Source: Phycisphaerae bacterium (GTDB lineage: Bacteria > Planctomycetota > Phycisphaerae > Phycisphaerales > SM1A02). From it: a stretch of DNA of 36,592 bases. Within the stretch, counting starts at the first letter, position 1, and each line of letters starts with the position of its first letter. Below the pieces are notes generated by a model. That model made no database searches, was not told the origin of the DNA, and saw only the letters and a program-made list of their open reading frames with translations. This document shows positions 9,875-18,952 of this stretch, piece after piece. The position numbers and the translations under genes are program-made. The DNA lies in assembly GCA_016873315.1 (NCBI GenBank), contig VGXL01000012.1, positions 1-36,592 on the forward strand, written 5' to 3'.

Positions 9875-11926
9875 ATGTTCAAGACTGCTGGCATCGCGAT
9901 CGTCGCGTGGGCGATGGTGAGCGCGCCGGCACTCGCGCAGTCGGTTGCACGACAGTGGAACGAGGAGCAGTTGGCGGCGATCCGTCGCGACCTCGCTCGT
10001 CCGACCGTGCATGCGCGCAATCTCTATCACGCCAGCGCGGCGATGTGGGATGCCTGGGCAGCGTTCGATCCTGCCGCGACGGCGGTGATCGCTGTGAGTG
10101 TTCCTGACATGTCCGCCAGCGATGTCGGAGCCGCGCGCAACATGGCGATCTCGTACGCGGCCTATCGCGTCCTCAGCAATCGATTTTCCACCGGTCCCGG
10201 CGCTGCTGCGAGTCTTGCCGCCTTCACGGCGCGCATGAACGCGCTGGGCTACGACCCGGCCTACACGAGCACCACCGGCGGTACGCCGGCGGATGTGGGC
10301 AACGCGATCGCTGCTGCAGTGATCGCTCACGGATTGAGTGATGGATCGAATCAGCAGAACGGGTACATCAACCAACAGTATGAGTCGATCAACGATCCGC
10401 TGATCGTGAAGTTGCCAGGGAATCCGTGGGCCATTGAGCCGAGCCGATACCAGCCGCTTGCGCTCGAGTTCTTCGTCGACCAGAACGGCAATCCGATTCC
10501 CGGCGGATTCCCGCCGTTCATGTCACCTGAGTGGGGCTTCGTGACGCCCTTTGCCCTGACATCAGCTGATCGCGCGGTCAAGCAGCGGGGCGGTCACAAC
10601 TGGAATGTCTATCTGGATCCGGGGCCAGTGCCCGCGCTCGACAACGCGATGATCGCCACATTCCAGCAGAGCCATGCCGTGACGCTCACGCTCAGCGGTC
10701 AGCTCGATCCAGCGGATGGCGTGATGATCGACATTTCGCCCGGCGCGATGACGGCGAAGGCGCTCCCGGTCGACCCCGCCAACGACTTCTCCACGCTGTA
10801 TGACGGCTACCTCGGCCCCAAGTGGGGTCCTGGGCTCACGCTGAATCCTGTCACCGGTTCTGCCTACGCTCCCAATGTGGTGAAGCGCGGCGACTTCTCG
10901 CGCGTGCTCGCCGAGTTCTGGGCCGACGGCCCCAGCAGCGAGACCCCGCCCGGTCACTGGTTCAAGATCAGCAACGAAGTCACAGACAACCTGGCCCACA
11001 AGCGTTGGCGCGGCGTGGGTCCTGACCTCGATGCGCTCGAGTGGGATGTGCGGCTCTATGTCACGCTCGGTGGCGCGCTGCACGACACCGCCATCTCGAT
11101 CTGGAGCGTGAAGGGCTACCACGATGCTGGGCGCCCGATCACCTCACTTCGGTACATGGCGATGAAGGGCCAGTCATCGAATCCGGCCGGTCCGTCGTAC
11201 CACCCACATGGCGTGCCGCTTGTGCCAGGCATGATCGAGGTGATCACGGCGCAAACGACGGCTCCAGGACAGCGACATGCCCATCTTTCCGGCCACGAAG
11301 GCGGCATCGCCGCGCTTGCCTGGCGCGGGCCCAATGCCATCTCGGACCCGGCCATCGATGTGGCTGGTTGTGGGTGGGTGCTTGCGCAGGAGTGGTGGCC
11401 ATACCAACGACCGTCCTTCGTGACGCCGCCCTTTGCCGGCTATGTGAGCGGTCACTCGGGCTACAGCCGTTGCGCCGCCGATGTGCTCGAGGCAATCACC
11501 GGATCGCCGTACTTCCCGGGCGGAATGGGCATCTTCAATGCCGTTCAAAATCAGTACCTTGTCTTTGAAGATGGCCCGTCGCAGTCGGTGCAGCTCCAGT
11601 GGGCGACCTTCCAGGATGCCGCGGCGCAGAGCGCCTTCAGCCGGGTGTGGGGCGGGATCCACCCGCCGATGGACGACTATCCGGCGCGCCGCATCGGTCG
11701 AGCCATTGCGCCCAAGGCGCTCGCGCGCGCGCAAGAACTCTTTGGTGCGCCGGCGTGCGTGGCCGACTTCAGTGGCAATGGATCGGTCGATGGCGCTGAC
11801 CTTGGCACCATGCTCAGTTCTTGGGGGCCGTGCGACGCATCGTGTGCCGCCGATCTCAATGGCGATGGCGTCGTCGGCGGCAGCGACCTTGGCTCACTGC
11901 TGTCGGCATGGGGTCCGTGCCAGTAG
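9875..11926 (+). CDS. Secreted vanadium-dependent haloperoxidase-like (PAP2 superfamily) protein with dockerin-like C-terminus
   Basis: Starting at the ATG at 9875, the protein has 683 residues and a signal peptide of about 21 residues ending in ALA. The three vanadate/phosphate-binding motifs of the PAP2/vanadium haloperoxidase superfamily are intact: K413-x6-R420-P421, V-S-G-H at 524-527, and S589-R590-x5-H596-x3-D600. The length and long helical N-terminal part resemble bacterial vanadium haloperoxidases more than small lipid phosphatases, but halide oxidation cannot be proven from sequence. The last 55 residues hold two dockerin/EF-hand-like repeats (DFSGNGSVDGADL and DLNGDGVVGGSDL), each followed by a Trp-Gly-Pro-Cys stretch. 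The frame is open back to 9680, but only the 9875 start (or GTG at 9860) puts the signal peptide at the N-terminus. The end overlaps pyrC convergently by 33 bases. Confidence 0.82.
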   Translation: MFKTAGIAIVAWAMVSAPALAQSVARQWNEEQLAAIRRDLARPTVHARNLYHASAAMWDAWAAFDPAATAVIAVSVPDMSASDVGAARNMAISYAAYRVLSNRFSTGPGAAASLAAFTARMNALGYDPAYTSTTGGTPADVGNAIAAAVIAHGLSDGSNQQNGYINQQYESINDPLIVKLPGNPWAIEPSRYQPLALEFFVDQNGNPIPGGFPPFMSPEWGFVTPFALTSADRAVKQRGGHNWNVYLDPGPVPALDNAMIATFQQSHAVTLTLSGQLDPADGVMIDISPGAMTAKALPVDPANDFSTLYDGYLGPKWGPGLTLNPVTGSAYAPNVVKRGDFSRVLAEFWADGPSSETPPGHWFKISNEVTDNLAHKRWRGVGPDLDALEWDVRLYVTLGGALHDTAISIWSVKGYHDAGRPITSLRYMAMKGQSSNPAGPSYHPHGVPLVPGMIEVITAQTTAPGQRHAHLSGHEGGIAALAWRGPNAISDPAIDVAGCGWVLAQEWWPYQRPSFVTPPFAGYVSGHSGYSRCAADVLEAITGSPYFPGGMGIFNAVQNQYLVFEDGPSQSVQLQWATFQDAAAQSAFSRVWGGIHPPMDDYPARRIGRAIAPKALARAQELFGAPACVADFSGNGSVDGADLGTMLSSWGPCDASCAADLNGDGVVGGSDLGSLLSAWGPCQ

Positions 11927-13204
11927 GAGTTCGCCGCGCACGAACACATGCGACGCGCGACCCGTGACCGGCCACCCGTCGAATGGGCAGTTGCGGCTCA
12001 GGCTGACGAATGACTCCGCATCGATCGTCCACGACATCGTGGGGTCGATCACCGTGATGTCGGCGGGACCGTGCACGGTCAAGGTGCCTAGGCCGCTGCC
12101 GTCGAGGCCGCACAGTCGCGCAGGTTCGATCGTCATCAGCGCGATGAGCCGCGGCCAGTCGATCGCGCCCGACTCCACGAGCGCCTTGGCGTAGAGCGGC
12201 AGTGCGCACTCCAAGCCGATGATGCCGAACGGCGCAGCGGTGAAGTCGCGAGCTTTCTCGGCGACGGCGTGCGGCGCGTGATCGGTGCCCAGGACGGTGA
12301 TGATGCCATCAGCCACAGCCTGTCGAAGCGCTTGAACATCGCTGGCGGAGCGCAGCGGTGGATTCATTTTGGCCTGCGTGTTGTAGCCCTCGCAGAGTTC
12401 GTCCGTGAGCAGCAGATGGTGCGGACTCACTTCGCCGGTCACGCGCTGTCCGCCATCGCGAGCGCGCTTGATGATCTCCACGCTGCCGCCGCTCGACAGG
12501 TGTTGGGCGTGATACATCGCACCGACGCGCGCGTTGAGCCGCACATCGCGCTCGATGACGACTTCTTCTGCAACCGCTGGCCAGCCCCCAAGCCCAAGTC
12601 GCGCGGCAACGGCGCCAGCATTCATGACGCCGCCTGTCGTGAGCGACGCATCCTGGCAGTGCTGCATGAACGCCTTGCCGAGCGCAGCGCAGGTGAGCAG
12701 CACCTTGTGCATCATCGCGGCGCTCTCGATGCAATCGCCGTCGTCGCTGAAGGCGACCGCACCCGCCTTGGCCATCGCGCCCATCGGAGCGAGTTCTTCG
12801 CCCTTGCGCCCCACGGTTGCAGCGCCCACGCTGAACACGCGAGCCTTGCCCGCTTCCTGCGCCTTGAGCCGCACGAAGTCGACCAGGCTCGGAAGATCCA
12901 GCGCCGGCGATGTGTTGGGCATGCAACAGACGGTGGTGAAGCCGCCCTCGATGGCGGACGATGCGCCGCTCAGGATTGTTTCCTTGTGCTCCTGTCCGGG
13001 CTCGCGCAAGTGCACATGCGGATCGATCAGTCCCGGCGCGACGATGCACCCTTCGCAATCGATCACGGTCGCACCAGCCGGCGGCGCGATGCGGCTTGTC
13101 GATCGTTCGCGAATCGCTGTGCCATCGATGAGCAGGTCGCCGGTCGCATCCAGTCCCGAGGCCGGGTCGATGATCCGTCCACCACGCAGCAGGTAGGTCG
13201 CCAT
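11894..13204 (-). CDS. pyrC: Dihydroorotase, class I
   Basis: The 436-residue product should cyclise carbamoyl aspartate to dihydroorotate in pyrimidine biosynthesis. The amidohydrolase metal site appears as DPHVHLREPG at 61-70 (H63, H65). Also visible are CCMPNTSPALD, the middle-domain VSPHHLLLTDE, KMNPPLRS and GTDHAPH near the C-terminal side, in the order expected for class I enzymes. I chose the ATG at 13204 because it starts the usual small beta domain (MATYLLRGGRIIDP). The frame stays open to 13255, but that stretch is unlike the family and runs into a likely terminator. It follows the cysteine-rich lipoprotein gene on the same strand but is separated from it by that terminator. Confidence 0.93.
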   Translation of the reverse strand: MATYLLRGGRIIDPASGLDATGDLLIDGTAIRERSTSRIAPPAGATVIDCEGCIVAPGLIDPHVHLREPGQEHKETILSGASSAIEGGFTTVCCMPNTSPALDLPSLVDFVRLKAQEAGKARVFSVGAATVGRKGEELAPMGAMAKAGAVAFSDDGDCIESAAMMHKVLLTCAALGKAFMQHCQDASLTTGGVMNAGAVAARLGLGGWPAVAEEVVIERDVRLNARVGAMYHAQHLSSGGSVEIIKRARDGGQRVTGEVSPHHLLLTDELCEGYNTQAKMNPPLRSASDVQALRQAVADGIITVLGTDHAPHAVAEKARDFTAAPFGIIGLECALPLYAKALVESGAIDWPRLIALMTIEPARLCGLDGSGLGTLTVHGPADITVIDPTMSWTIDAESFVSLSRNCPFDGWPVTGRASHVFVRGELLLARTPCRQQ

Positions 13205-13245
13205 GGGCGGGAATGGTACGGACGCACGCGTTGCGAACGACGGGC

Positions 13246-13280
13246 GCAAAAACACATCGACCCCGCACGAGGCGGGGCCG
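13246..13280 (-). terminator. Rho-independent terminator downstream of the cysteine-rich lipoprotein gene
   Basis: CCCCGC at 13261-13266 pairs with GCGGGG at 13272-13277 around a 5-base loop, extended by two more pairs beyond a mismatch. On the minus strand the stem is followed within a few bases by a run of five Ts (13248-13252). It sits between the stop of the lipoprotein gene (13322) and the pyrC start (13204), so it should end the lipoprotein transcript and keep pyrC separate. Confidence 0.7.
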
Positions 13281-13321
13281 ATGGTTCAGTCAATCACTCG
13301 GGAGCGGACTCCCGGCAGGGT

Positions 13322-13675
13322 TCAGCCCTGGGTCGCGGGGCAAGCCTTCTTGCAGCAACCTTCGGCCTTCTTCTCGCCGACGGCGCCGGGAGCGACATTG
13401 CCGGTCGCGGGGCAGGCAGCCTTGTCGGCGCCCTTGGTGCATTCAGCCTTCTCGCCAGCGACGGCGCCGGGGGCCGCAGCCGCGTTCTTGCAGCATGCCT
13501 TGCCCTTCGAGCAGCCTTCGCCCTGGGCGCCGACGGCGTCCTTGCAGCACGCCTTGGCATCCTTCGAGCAGCATTCGCTCTTGGCGCCGACGGTGCCGGG
13601 GGCAGCGGTCTTGGTGGTTTCGCAGGCAGCGAAGAGGCCGACGAGGGCGAGGGCAGCGATCGAGAACTTGGTCAT
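13322..13675 (-). CDS. Small cysteine-rich lipoprotein, possible metal binder
   Basis: The 117-residue product has a lipoprotein signal peptide ending in LFAAC (Cys18). The mature part is made of Lys/Ala/Gly-rich linkers around 12 cysteines, four of them as Cys-Cys pairs (for example ECCSKD, ACCKDA, ACCKNA, GCCKKACP). I do not recognise a named family. The paired cysteines suggest metal binding or a disulphide-rich surface protein, which is inference only. The ATG at 13675 follows AGGAA with good spacing, which fixes this start over longer in-frame options. The gene stands alone, with its own terminator and a leader containing a strong dyad, so it is probably regulated separately from both neighbours. 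Confidence 0.75.
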   Translation of the reverse strand: MTKFSIAALALVGLFAACETTKTAAPGTVGAKSECCSKDAKACCKDAVGAQGEGCSKGKACCKNAAAAPGAVAGEKAECTKGADKAACPATGNVAPGAVGEKKAEGCCKKACPATQG

Positions 13676-13720
13676 GGTCAATTCCTGTGATTGGGGAAAC
13701 GGATCGGGGTCGAAGCGGAG

Positions 13721-13758
13721 ATTCGTGAAGGGGGCAACGTGCCCCCAGTGAGACGAAT
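13721..13758 (-). promoter_or_regulatory. Nested inverted repeat in the leader of the cysteine-rich lipoprotein gene
   Basis: A perfect 7-bp dyad GGGGGCA/TGCCCCC (13730-13736 and 13740-13746, 3-base loop) is flanked by a second dyad, ATTCGT at 13721-13726 and ACGAAT at 13753-13758. It lies 46-83 bases upstream of the lipoprotein ATG. A weak -10-like TAGAGT lies just beyond it on the minus strand near 13760. The element could be an mRNA hairpin in the leader or a binding site for a repressor. It is in the gap between this gene and the divergent uvrC. Confidence 0.5.
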
Positions 13759-13803
13759 ACTCTAGCGGGGTTGTTGCCCTCACGGCAGCGAAGTGGGACA
13801 AGA

Positions 13804-15243
13804 ATGACTGCTCCGGAACCCACATTCTTGCCCGGGGACGGCCTTCCGGCTCCGCCGGGGCCTGGCTCGGCGGGCTTCATGGGGTTGCCCCGGTCCCAGC
13901 GGCTGGCGGCGCTCCTGGCGAAGGCCCGGACGCTGCCCAAGGTGGCTGGCGTCTACCTGATGAAGGATGCCGAGGGCCGCGTGATCTATGTGGGCAAGGC
14001 AGGCATCCTGCCCAATCGCGTCGCGAGCTACTTCGTGCCCAGCGCAGATCTGGGGCCGCGCAAGCACCCCATGCTGGACCTGATCCACGACCTCGACACG
14101 ATTCCCTGCGAGGGAGAGTGGGAGGCGCTCCTGATGGAGAGCCGTCTCATTAAGGATCTGCATCCACACTTTAACGATCAGATGACGGACGGCAAGTCGT
14201 TTCCGTACCTCGTCGTGACCACGCGCGATGATTTCCCGGGTGTTTTCATCACGCGCGAACCGGCTGCACCCAGGTTTCGCGGTGCGCGCGTGTTGGGCCC
14301 GTTCACGAGCGGCGGTTCGCTGCGCCATGCCGTCCAGGTGCTGCAGCGGGTCTTCAAGTACCGCACCTGCGAGCTCACGATCGAGGCCTCGAATCCGGCC
14401 AACGCCTCGTTCAGGCCGTGCCTGTTGCATGACATCCATCAGTGCACGGCGCCGTGCGCCAATCGGATTTCGCCAGCGGCCTACCGCGCGGACATCGACC
14501 GATTCCTGCGCTTTCTCTCGAGCAAACGCAGCGCCATGCTGCGTGACCTGCGCGCCGAAATGGAGCAAGCGAGCGCAGCGCTTGACTTCGAGCGGGCCGC
14601 GGTCCTGCGGGATCAACTGCGCGCGATCGAGCGGCTCGATGATCGCGAAACCCGCGGCGACGAGGGGGAGTACGACTGGCAGCCCGAGGTGACGATGTTC
14701 AGCGGGGATCCGCTGGCGATGTCGCGAAGTCTGGCGCGAACGCTCGGCATCGAGTCGATCCGCTGCATCGAGGGCTTCGACATCGCGCATCTCGCTGGCG
14801 AGGAGACCGTCGGCAGCAAGGTCTGCTTCATCGACGGTCGTCCCTTCAAAGATGGCTACCGCCGGTTCCGTGTGCGCAGCGTCGAGAACAACGACTACCG
14901 CGCGCTGCAGGAGGTCGTGAGCCGCCGATACCGAGAGGCGGGCAAGGGACACGAGCTCTATCCCGATGTGGTGCTCATCGACGGCGGGCTCGGGCAACTC
15001 AACGCCGCGCTCGAGGCGTTCGCGCAACTCGATTGCAAGCCGCCGATGGTGATCAGCCTTGCCAAGCGCGAGGAGTTGATCCATGTTCCCGGCCGCACCG
15101 AGCCCATCCGGCTCGGCCGCGAGAACGCTGGGCTCAAGCTCTGCCAGGCGATCCGCGACGAAGCGCACCGCTACGCACAGCACTACCACCACGCGTTGCG
15201 GACCAAGCGCCTGCTCCCGCAGCGCAAGCCGAACGAGGGTTAG
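13804..15243 (+). CDS. uvrC: UvrC-type excinuclease subunit lacking the C-terminal helix-hairpin-helix domain
   Basis: The 479-residue product should make the dual incisions in nucleotide excision repair with UvrA and UvrB. It has a GIY-YIG nuclease domain at about 46-130 (GVYLMKD, IYVGKA at 61-66, R72). A UVR helical hairpin that contacts UvrB follows at about 249-280 (ALDFERAAVLRDQL). The RNase H-like nuclease domain is at about 310-470, with GFDIAHL, NNDYRALQEV, DVVLIDGGLGQLNAAL and AHRYAQHYHH. It stops at LLPQRKPNEG, just where typical UvrCs (about 600 residues) continue into the two helix-hairpin-helix motifs. The stop is a plain TAG, and the convergent ftsH gene ends 9 bases later, so no room remains for the missing domain. 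An upstream TTG at 13771 would add 11 residues. Confidence 0.88.
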   Translation: MTAPEPTFLPGDGLPAPPGPGSAGFMGLPRSQRLAALLAKARTLPKVAGVYLMKDAEGRVIYVGKAGILPNRVASYFVPSADLGPRKHPMLDLIHDLDTIPCEGEWEALLMESRLIKDLHPHFNDQMTDGKSFPYLVVTTRDDFPGVFITREPAAPRFRGARVLGPFTSGGSLRHAVQVLQRVFKYRTCELTIEASNPANASFRPCLLHDIHQCTAPCANRISPAAYRADIDRFLRFLSSKRSAMLRDLRAEMEQASAALDFERAAVLRDQLRAIERLDDRETRGDEGEYDWQPEVTMFSGDPLAMSRSLARTLGIESIRCIEGFDIAHLAGEETVGSKVCFIDGRPFKDGYRRFRVRSVENNDYRALQEVVSRRYREAGKGHELYPDVVLIDGGLGQLNAALEAFAQLDCKPPMVISLAKREELIHVPGRTEPIRLGRENAGLKLCQAIRDEAHRYAQHYHHALRTKRLLPQRKPNEG

Positions 15244-15252
15244 CGCCGCGCA

Positions 15253-17349
15253 TCACGCCGGCGAGGGCAGGGCGTCGGCAGGCGGCTCTTCGCCCGGATC
15301 GGTCGTCGGCGCGGGCGCCGGCTTGGGCGCAGCGAACTCGCGCTGCAGCAGATCGCTCACCGTGCTCTTTTCGAGCTTCTCGCCGCGCATGAGTCGTTCG
15401 ACCTCGTCGCGCGACAGCGTCTCGTACTTCAGGAGCGCCTGCGCCACGGCATCGATCGCGGTCCAGTGCTGCTCGACCATGCGTCGAGCTTCGTCGTACG
15501 CCTCGTCGCTCAGTCGGCGGATCTCTTCGTCGATGATGCGCGCCGTCTCGGGCGAGTACTCCTTTTCAGGGATGTACATCTCGCGGCTGTCTTCACCCGC
15601 GTAGTTCACGAAGCCCAGTCGATCGCTCATGCCCCACTTGAGCACCATCGCGCGCGCGTAGGAGGTGACCATCTGGATGTCCATTCCCGCGCCCGACGAG
15701 ATGTCGCCCGTGTGGCGGCCCTCGGCCAGTCGACCGGCGCACAGCACACGCATGGTCGCCTCCATGAAACGGCGGCTGTAGCCGTAGCGGTCCTTCTCGG
15801 GAAGGCTGAATGTGACGCCCATCGCCTGGCCACGCGGAATGATCGTGACCTTGTGCAGCGGGTCGGCGTCCTTGAGCAGCATTTGCAACACGGCGTGACC
15901 GGCTTCGTGGTACGCGGTGGCCTCGCGCTCCTGCTGCTCGATGCGTCGGCTCTTGTTCGCGCGACCCCAGCGCACCTTGTCGCGGGCTTCCTCGAGATCG
16001 GTCTGTTCGATGAAGTCCTTCTCGGCCATCGTGGCGATGATCGCGCTCTCGTTGATGAGCGCAGCCAAATCGGCGCCACTGAACATGGGCGTGGCCTTGG
16101 CGATGCGCGCCAAGTCGACATCGGGACCCATCTTCACCTTCTTGGCGTGCACCGCGAGAATCTCGGCGCGCCCCTTCACATCGGGCAGCGGCACCTGGAT
16201 CGACCGGTCGAATCGTCCCGGGCGCGTCAGCGCAGGGTCGAGCACATCAAGCCGGTTGGTGCCTGCAATCACGATCACTTGATCGGCGGCCTCGAAGCCG
16301 TCCATCTCGACCAGGATCGCGTTCAGGGTCTGCTCACGCTCATCGTGACCGCCGCTGTTGAAGCCACCGCCACGACGGCGACCGACTGCATCGATCTCAT
16401 CCAGGAAAATGATGCACGGCGCGTTTTCCTTCGCCTGCTTGAAGAGATCGCGCACGCGGCTCGCGCCGACGCCCACGAACATCTCGACGAAGTCTGATCC
16501 GGAGATCGAGAAGAAGGGGGCATCGGCCTCGCCAGCGATTGCCTTGGCGAGCATCGTCTTGCCGCAACCCGGAGGTCCCGACAACAGCACGCCGCGCGGA
16601 ATGCGACCGCCTAGGCGCGCGAACTTCTTGGGGTTCCGCAGGAACTCAACGATCTCGCTGACTTCTTCCTTCGCCTCTTCGATGCCGGCGACATCCTTGA
16701 AGGTGATGCCGGTCGAGTCCTTGGTCTGCAAGCGGTGTCGGCTCTTTCCGAAGTTCCCAAGCATGCCGCCGGGTCCGCCGCCGGCCGAGCGCAGCCCGCG
16801 CATGAAGAACCAGAAGATGAAGATCAGCACGCCCAGCGAGAGCAAGCTCGGCAGAAGCGCCATGAACCACGATTGGCCGGTGTTCTCCTCGCTCCAGCCC
16901 ACGCCGGCTGCGGTCAATTGATTGCGAATCCAGCCGTAATCGTCTGGCAGGATCGTTGAGTAAATGCGCGTTGGCTGCTGCGTCGCGGAACCGGTCGGCT
17001 TGCCGTCGGTCCCAGGCACCGGGGCCGTCCAAGCCGTGGCGTTCTCCTTGACTTCGGCGACGACGCGGCCGGTCTCGATGACGATTGAACCGTCCTTGAG
17101 CTTGCCTTGCTTGGCGTACTCAATGAGGGTCGGCAGCGGCTGCTCCTGACCGTCGGGTCCACCAGAGAAGAGCACCATGCCCACGAGCACCATCAGGCCA
17201 AGCAGCATGACGAGCGTCAGGCCAGGTCGACGCGGCGGCGCGCCGCCAGGGCCGCCCTGACCACCCGGGCCCTTGTTGCCGGGGGTCGGTCCCTTGCCCT
17301 GACCGGGCTGGTTCTGCTGCGCGTGGATGGGCGGGAGAAGTTCGCTCAT
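15253..17349 (-). CDS. ftsH: ATP-dependent zinc metalloprotease FtsH
   Basis: This 698-residue membrane AAA+ protease degrades membrane and regulatory proteins. After a Gly/Pro/Gln-rich N-terminal stretch come two membrane segments (about 46-64 and 162-184) flanking a periplasmic domain. The AAA+ domain has Walker A GPPGCGKT (258-265), the pore loop MFVGVG, Walker B IIFLDEID (313-320) and the second-region-of-homology arginines. The protease domain has the zinc site HEAGH (481-485). The ATG at 17349 lies 5 bases after the LptE-like stop. A GTG at 17358 that overlaps that stop as GTGA is an equally plausible start, adding three residues. It is the last gene of a three-gene minus-strand operon. 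Confidence 0.95.
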   Translation of the reverse strand: MSELLPPIHAQQNQPGQGKGPTPGNKGPGGQGGPGGAPPRRPGLTLVMLLGLMVLVGMVLFSGGPDGQEQPLPTLIEYAKQGKLKDGSIVIETGRVVAEVKENATAWTAPVPGTDGKPTGSATQQPTRIYSTILPDDYGWIRNQLTAAGVGWSEENTGQSWFMALLPSLLSLGVLIFIFWFFMRGLRSAGGGPGGMLGNFGKSRHRLQTKDSTGITFKDVAGIEEAKEEVSEIVEFLRNPKKFARLGGRIPRGVLLSGPPGCGKTMLAKAIAGEADAPFFSISGSDFVEMFVGVGASRVRDLFKQAKENAPCIIFLDEIDAVGRRRGGGFNSGGHDEREQTLNAILVEMDGFEAADQVIVIAGTNRLDVLDPALTRPGRFDRSIQVPLPDVKGRAEILAVHAKKVKMGPDVDLARIAKATPMFSGADLAALINESAIIATMAEKDFIEQTDLEEARDKVRWGRANKSRRIEQQEREATAYHEAGHAVLQMLLKDADPLHKVTIIPRGQAMGVTFSLPEKDRYGYSRRFMEATMRVLCAGRLAEGRHTGDISSGAGMDIQMVTSYARAMVLKWGMSDRLGFVNYAGEDSREMYIPEKEYSPETARIIDEEIRRLSDEAYDEARRMVEQHWTAIDAVAQALLKYETLSRDEVERLMRGEKLEKSTVSDLLQREFAAPKPAPAPTTDPGEEPPADALPSPA

Positions 17350-17354
17350 GGGGT

Positions 17355-17864
17355 TCACCAATCGGCCTGCATACTGTCAACGATCGCCGTGGCCAGTTGT
17401 TCGACGACCTGGAAGCGTGCCAGATCAATCGGCTGTTGGATGGGGAGGCTCGCAACGAAGACGGCGGATTCGCGGAAACCGTTGCGCTGCACGAGCGGCT
17501 TGCCCGTGCGCTGGTCGATCCACTCGTAGTCCACGGTCACATTGAGGGCCATTTCCTCAGTGAGAGCGGTTCCCCGGCTCTTGCTGAGCTGCTGCAGATC
17601 GATCGTGCGGATCGTGGCGTGAAGCACGGTGTCGGATCGGCCTTCGCTCGCCACTCGAAAGTGCGTTCCAGACTCGATGACCTTCACGAGCGCGTCGGTC
17701 AGTTCCGGCGCGATCTTGCGATCAAAGGTGGCGTTCTTGACGACCGGAACCGCGACCGTGCGGATGCCCTTGTCGTAACGCTGGCCCGACTCGTACTTGG
17801 GGGCGCCGTCGCATGCAGCGAAGAGTCCAGCGAGGGTCGCGACGACAGCGAGACGAAGCATCAT
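17355..17864 (-). CDS. lptE: LptE-like LPS-assembly lipoprotein
   Basis: The 169-residue product has a lipoprotein signal peptide ending in LFAAC (Cys18). A compact alpha/beta domain follows, with a pattern typical of LptE-like proteins: a TVAVPVVKNATFDRK strand and turn, a helix ending ALVKVIES, then HATIRTI and the alternating strand ALNVTVDYEW. In Gram-negative bacteria LptE plugs the LptD barrel that inserts lipopolysaccharide into the outer membrane. The start overlaps the stop of the upstream TPR gene as ATGA, and ftsH follows within a few bases. Sequence conservation in this family is low, so the call rests on pattern, length and lipobox. Confidence 0.72.
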   Translation of the reverse strand: MMLRLAVVATLAGLFAACDGAPKYESGQRYDKGIRTVAVPVVKNATFDRKIAPELTDALVKVIESGTHFRVASEGRSDTVLHATIRTIDLQQLSKSRGTALTEEMALNVTVDYEWIDQRTGKPLVQRNGFRESAVFVASLPIQQPIDLARFQVVEQLATAIVDSMQADW

Positions 17865-18952
17865 GGTGTTGCTGCCTTCGCCGGCTCGGGCGTGGCGGTT
17901 GTGGCTGGAGCGGCCTCACCAGCAGGCGCGGTGAGCTGCTTGGGTTCGAGCGCGGCGTGCATGGCCGAGCGAAGCGCTGCGTAGTCCGGTGCGCCGGTCC
18001 TGGCGTGCTCGGGGAGCTTGGCGGCAAGTTCAGGAGCGAAGTCCAGTGCGTCCAGCGTGGACACGCTTCGTGGGAATCGCGTGACCAGACGCCGGATGAA
18101 GCGCTCGGCACCAACGAGGTCGCCCTGATCGATGTACCACCGTGCTTCGGAAAGCAGTTTGCGTGCTTCGCTCTCATCGATGCGCACGAGCAGCGCTTCG
18201 GCGCCGATGCGATTGGCGAGCATGGGATCGCGGACTTGCATCTCACGAAGGCGGATCTGCGCTTCGACGAGCCCCTTGGCGCTGTGATCAGGCCCGCGGA
18301 AGGATGCGCATGTTGCGTAAATCAGGCGAAGTCGCGCCTTGTCGACTTGCGGGCTGCGCGGATAGTTCTGGGCAAACAGGTCATACGCCTCGGCTGCCAT
18401 GTCGAGCTGGCGCGTGTCGAAGTAGTGGTCCGCCAAGCGCATTCCGGCTTGCTCGGCGAGTTGACTCCCAGGCAGTCGTTCCTGAATGCGGATGAGCATT
18501 TCGACGGCTTCATCAGTGGCATCGACGATGCGCACTGTGCCGAAGAACCGACGCTTGAGGCCATCCGCGTACGCACACGCGATCGTGTACTCGCGCTCGA
18601 GCGCCAGCACGAAGACATCGCTCGATGGATAGCGGCGGGCGACCTCCTCGTAGTCGAACAAGGCGTCGTACTCGTTGCCGCCCTTCCAAAGCGCGTCACC
18701 GCGGGCGAGCAGGCAGCGGGCGCGAAGCCCGTTCGCTGGGAAGGTCTCGAGCCAGGCGTCGGCGAGCTTTTGGGCGCGTGCGTACTCCCCGCGAGCGAGC
18801 GTCTCGCGCACGATCTGCAGCCGACCCTCGGCGCTGGCAGGATCCACGCCGGCGGGAGCGACCCACTGGTCGTTGGCGTCGAGGACCTGAGTCTGCCCGA
18901 GGCAGGGGACGGCAAGAGCGATGGGGGCGAGAAGCGCCACAATGCGCAGCAT
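17861..18952 (-). CDS. Exported TPR protein, BamD/YbgF-like
   Basis: From the ATG at 18952 the protein has 363 residues, with a signal peptide of about 19 residues (hydrophobic core LLAPIALAVPCLG). It contains several TPR-like helical pairs (for example ARAQKLADAWLETFPANGLRA, YDLFAQNYPRSPQ, AERFIRRLVTRFPRS) and ends in an Ala/Pro/Thr-rich tail. Recurrent FP-type turns resemble BamD and other outer-membrane assembly factors, but no lipobox is present at the cleavage region. Its stop overlaps the lptE-like start, so the two are probably made together. A role in envelope assembly is inferred from context. The frame extends to 18988, but the later ATG gives the clean signal peptide. Confidence 0.72.
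   Translation of the reverse strand: MLRIVALLAPIALAVPCLGQTQVLDANDQWVAPAGVDPASAEGRLQIVRETLARGEYARAQKLADAWLETFPANGLRARCLLARGDALWKGGNEYDALFDYEEVARRYPSSDVFVLALEREYTIACAYADGLKRRFFGTVRIVDATDEAVEMLIRIQERLPGSQLAEQAGMRLADHYFDTRQLDMAAEAYDLFAQNYPRSPQVDKARLRLIYATCASFRGPDHSAKGLVEAQIRLREMQVRDPMLANRIGAEALLVRIDESEARKLLSEARWYIDQGDLVGAERFIRRLVTRFPRSVSTLDALDFAPELAAKLPEHARTGAPDYAALRSAMHAALEPKQLTAPAGEAAPATTATPEPAKAATP

Noticed and set aside
13205-13255. 17-residue N-terminal extension of dihydroorotase
   Set aside because: It overlaps the T run of the terminator hairpin and lacks similarity to the family. The ATG at 13204 gives the normal start.
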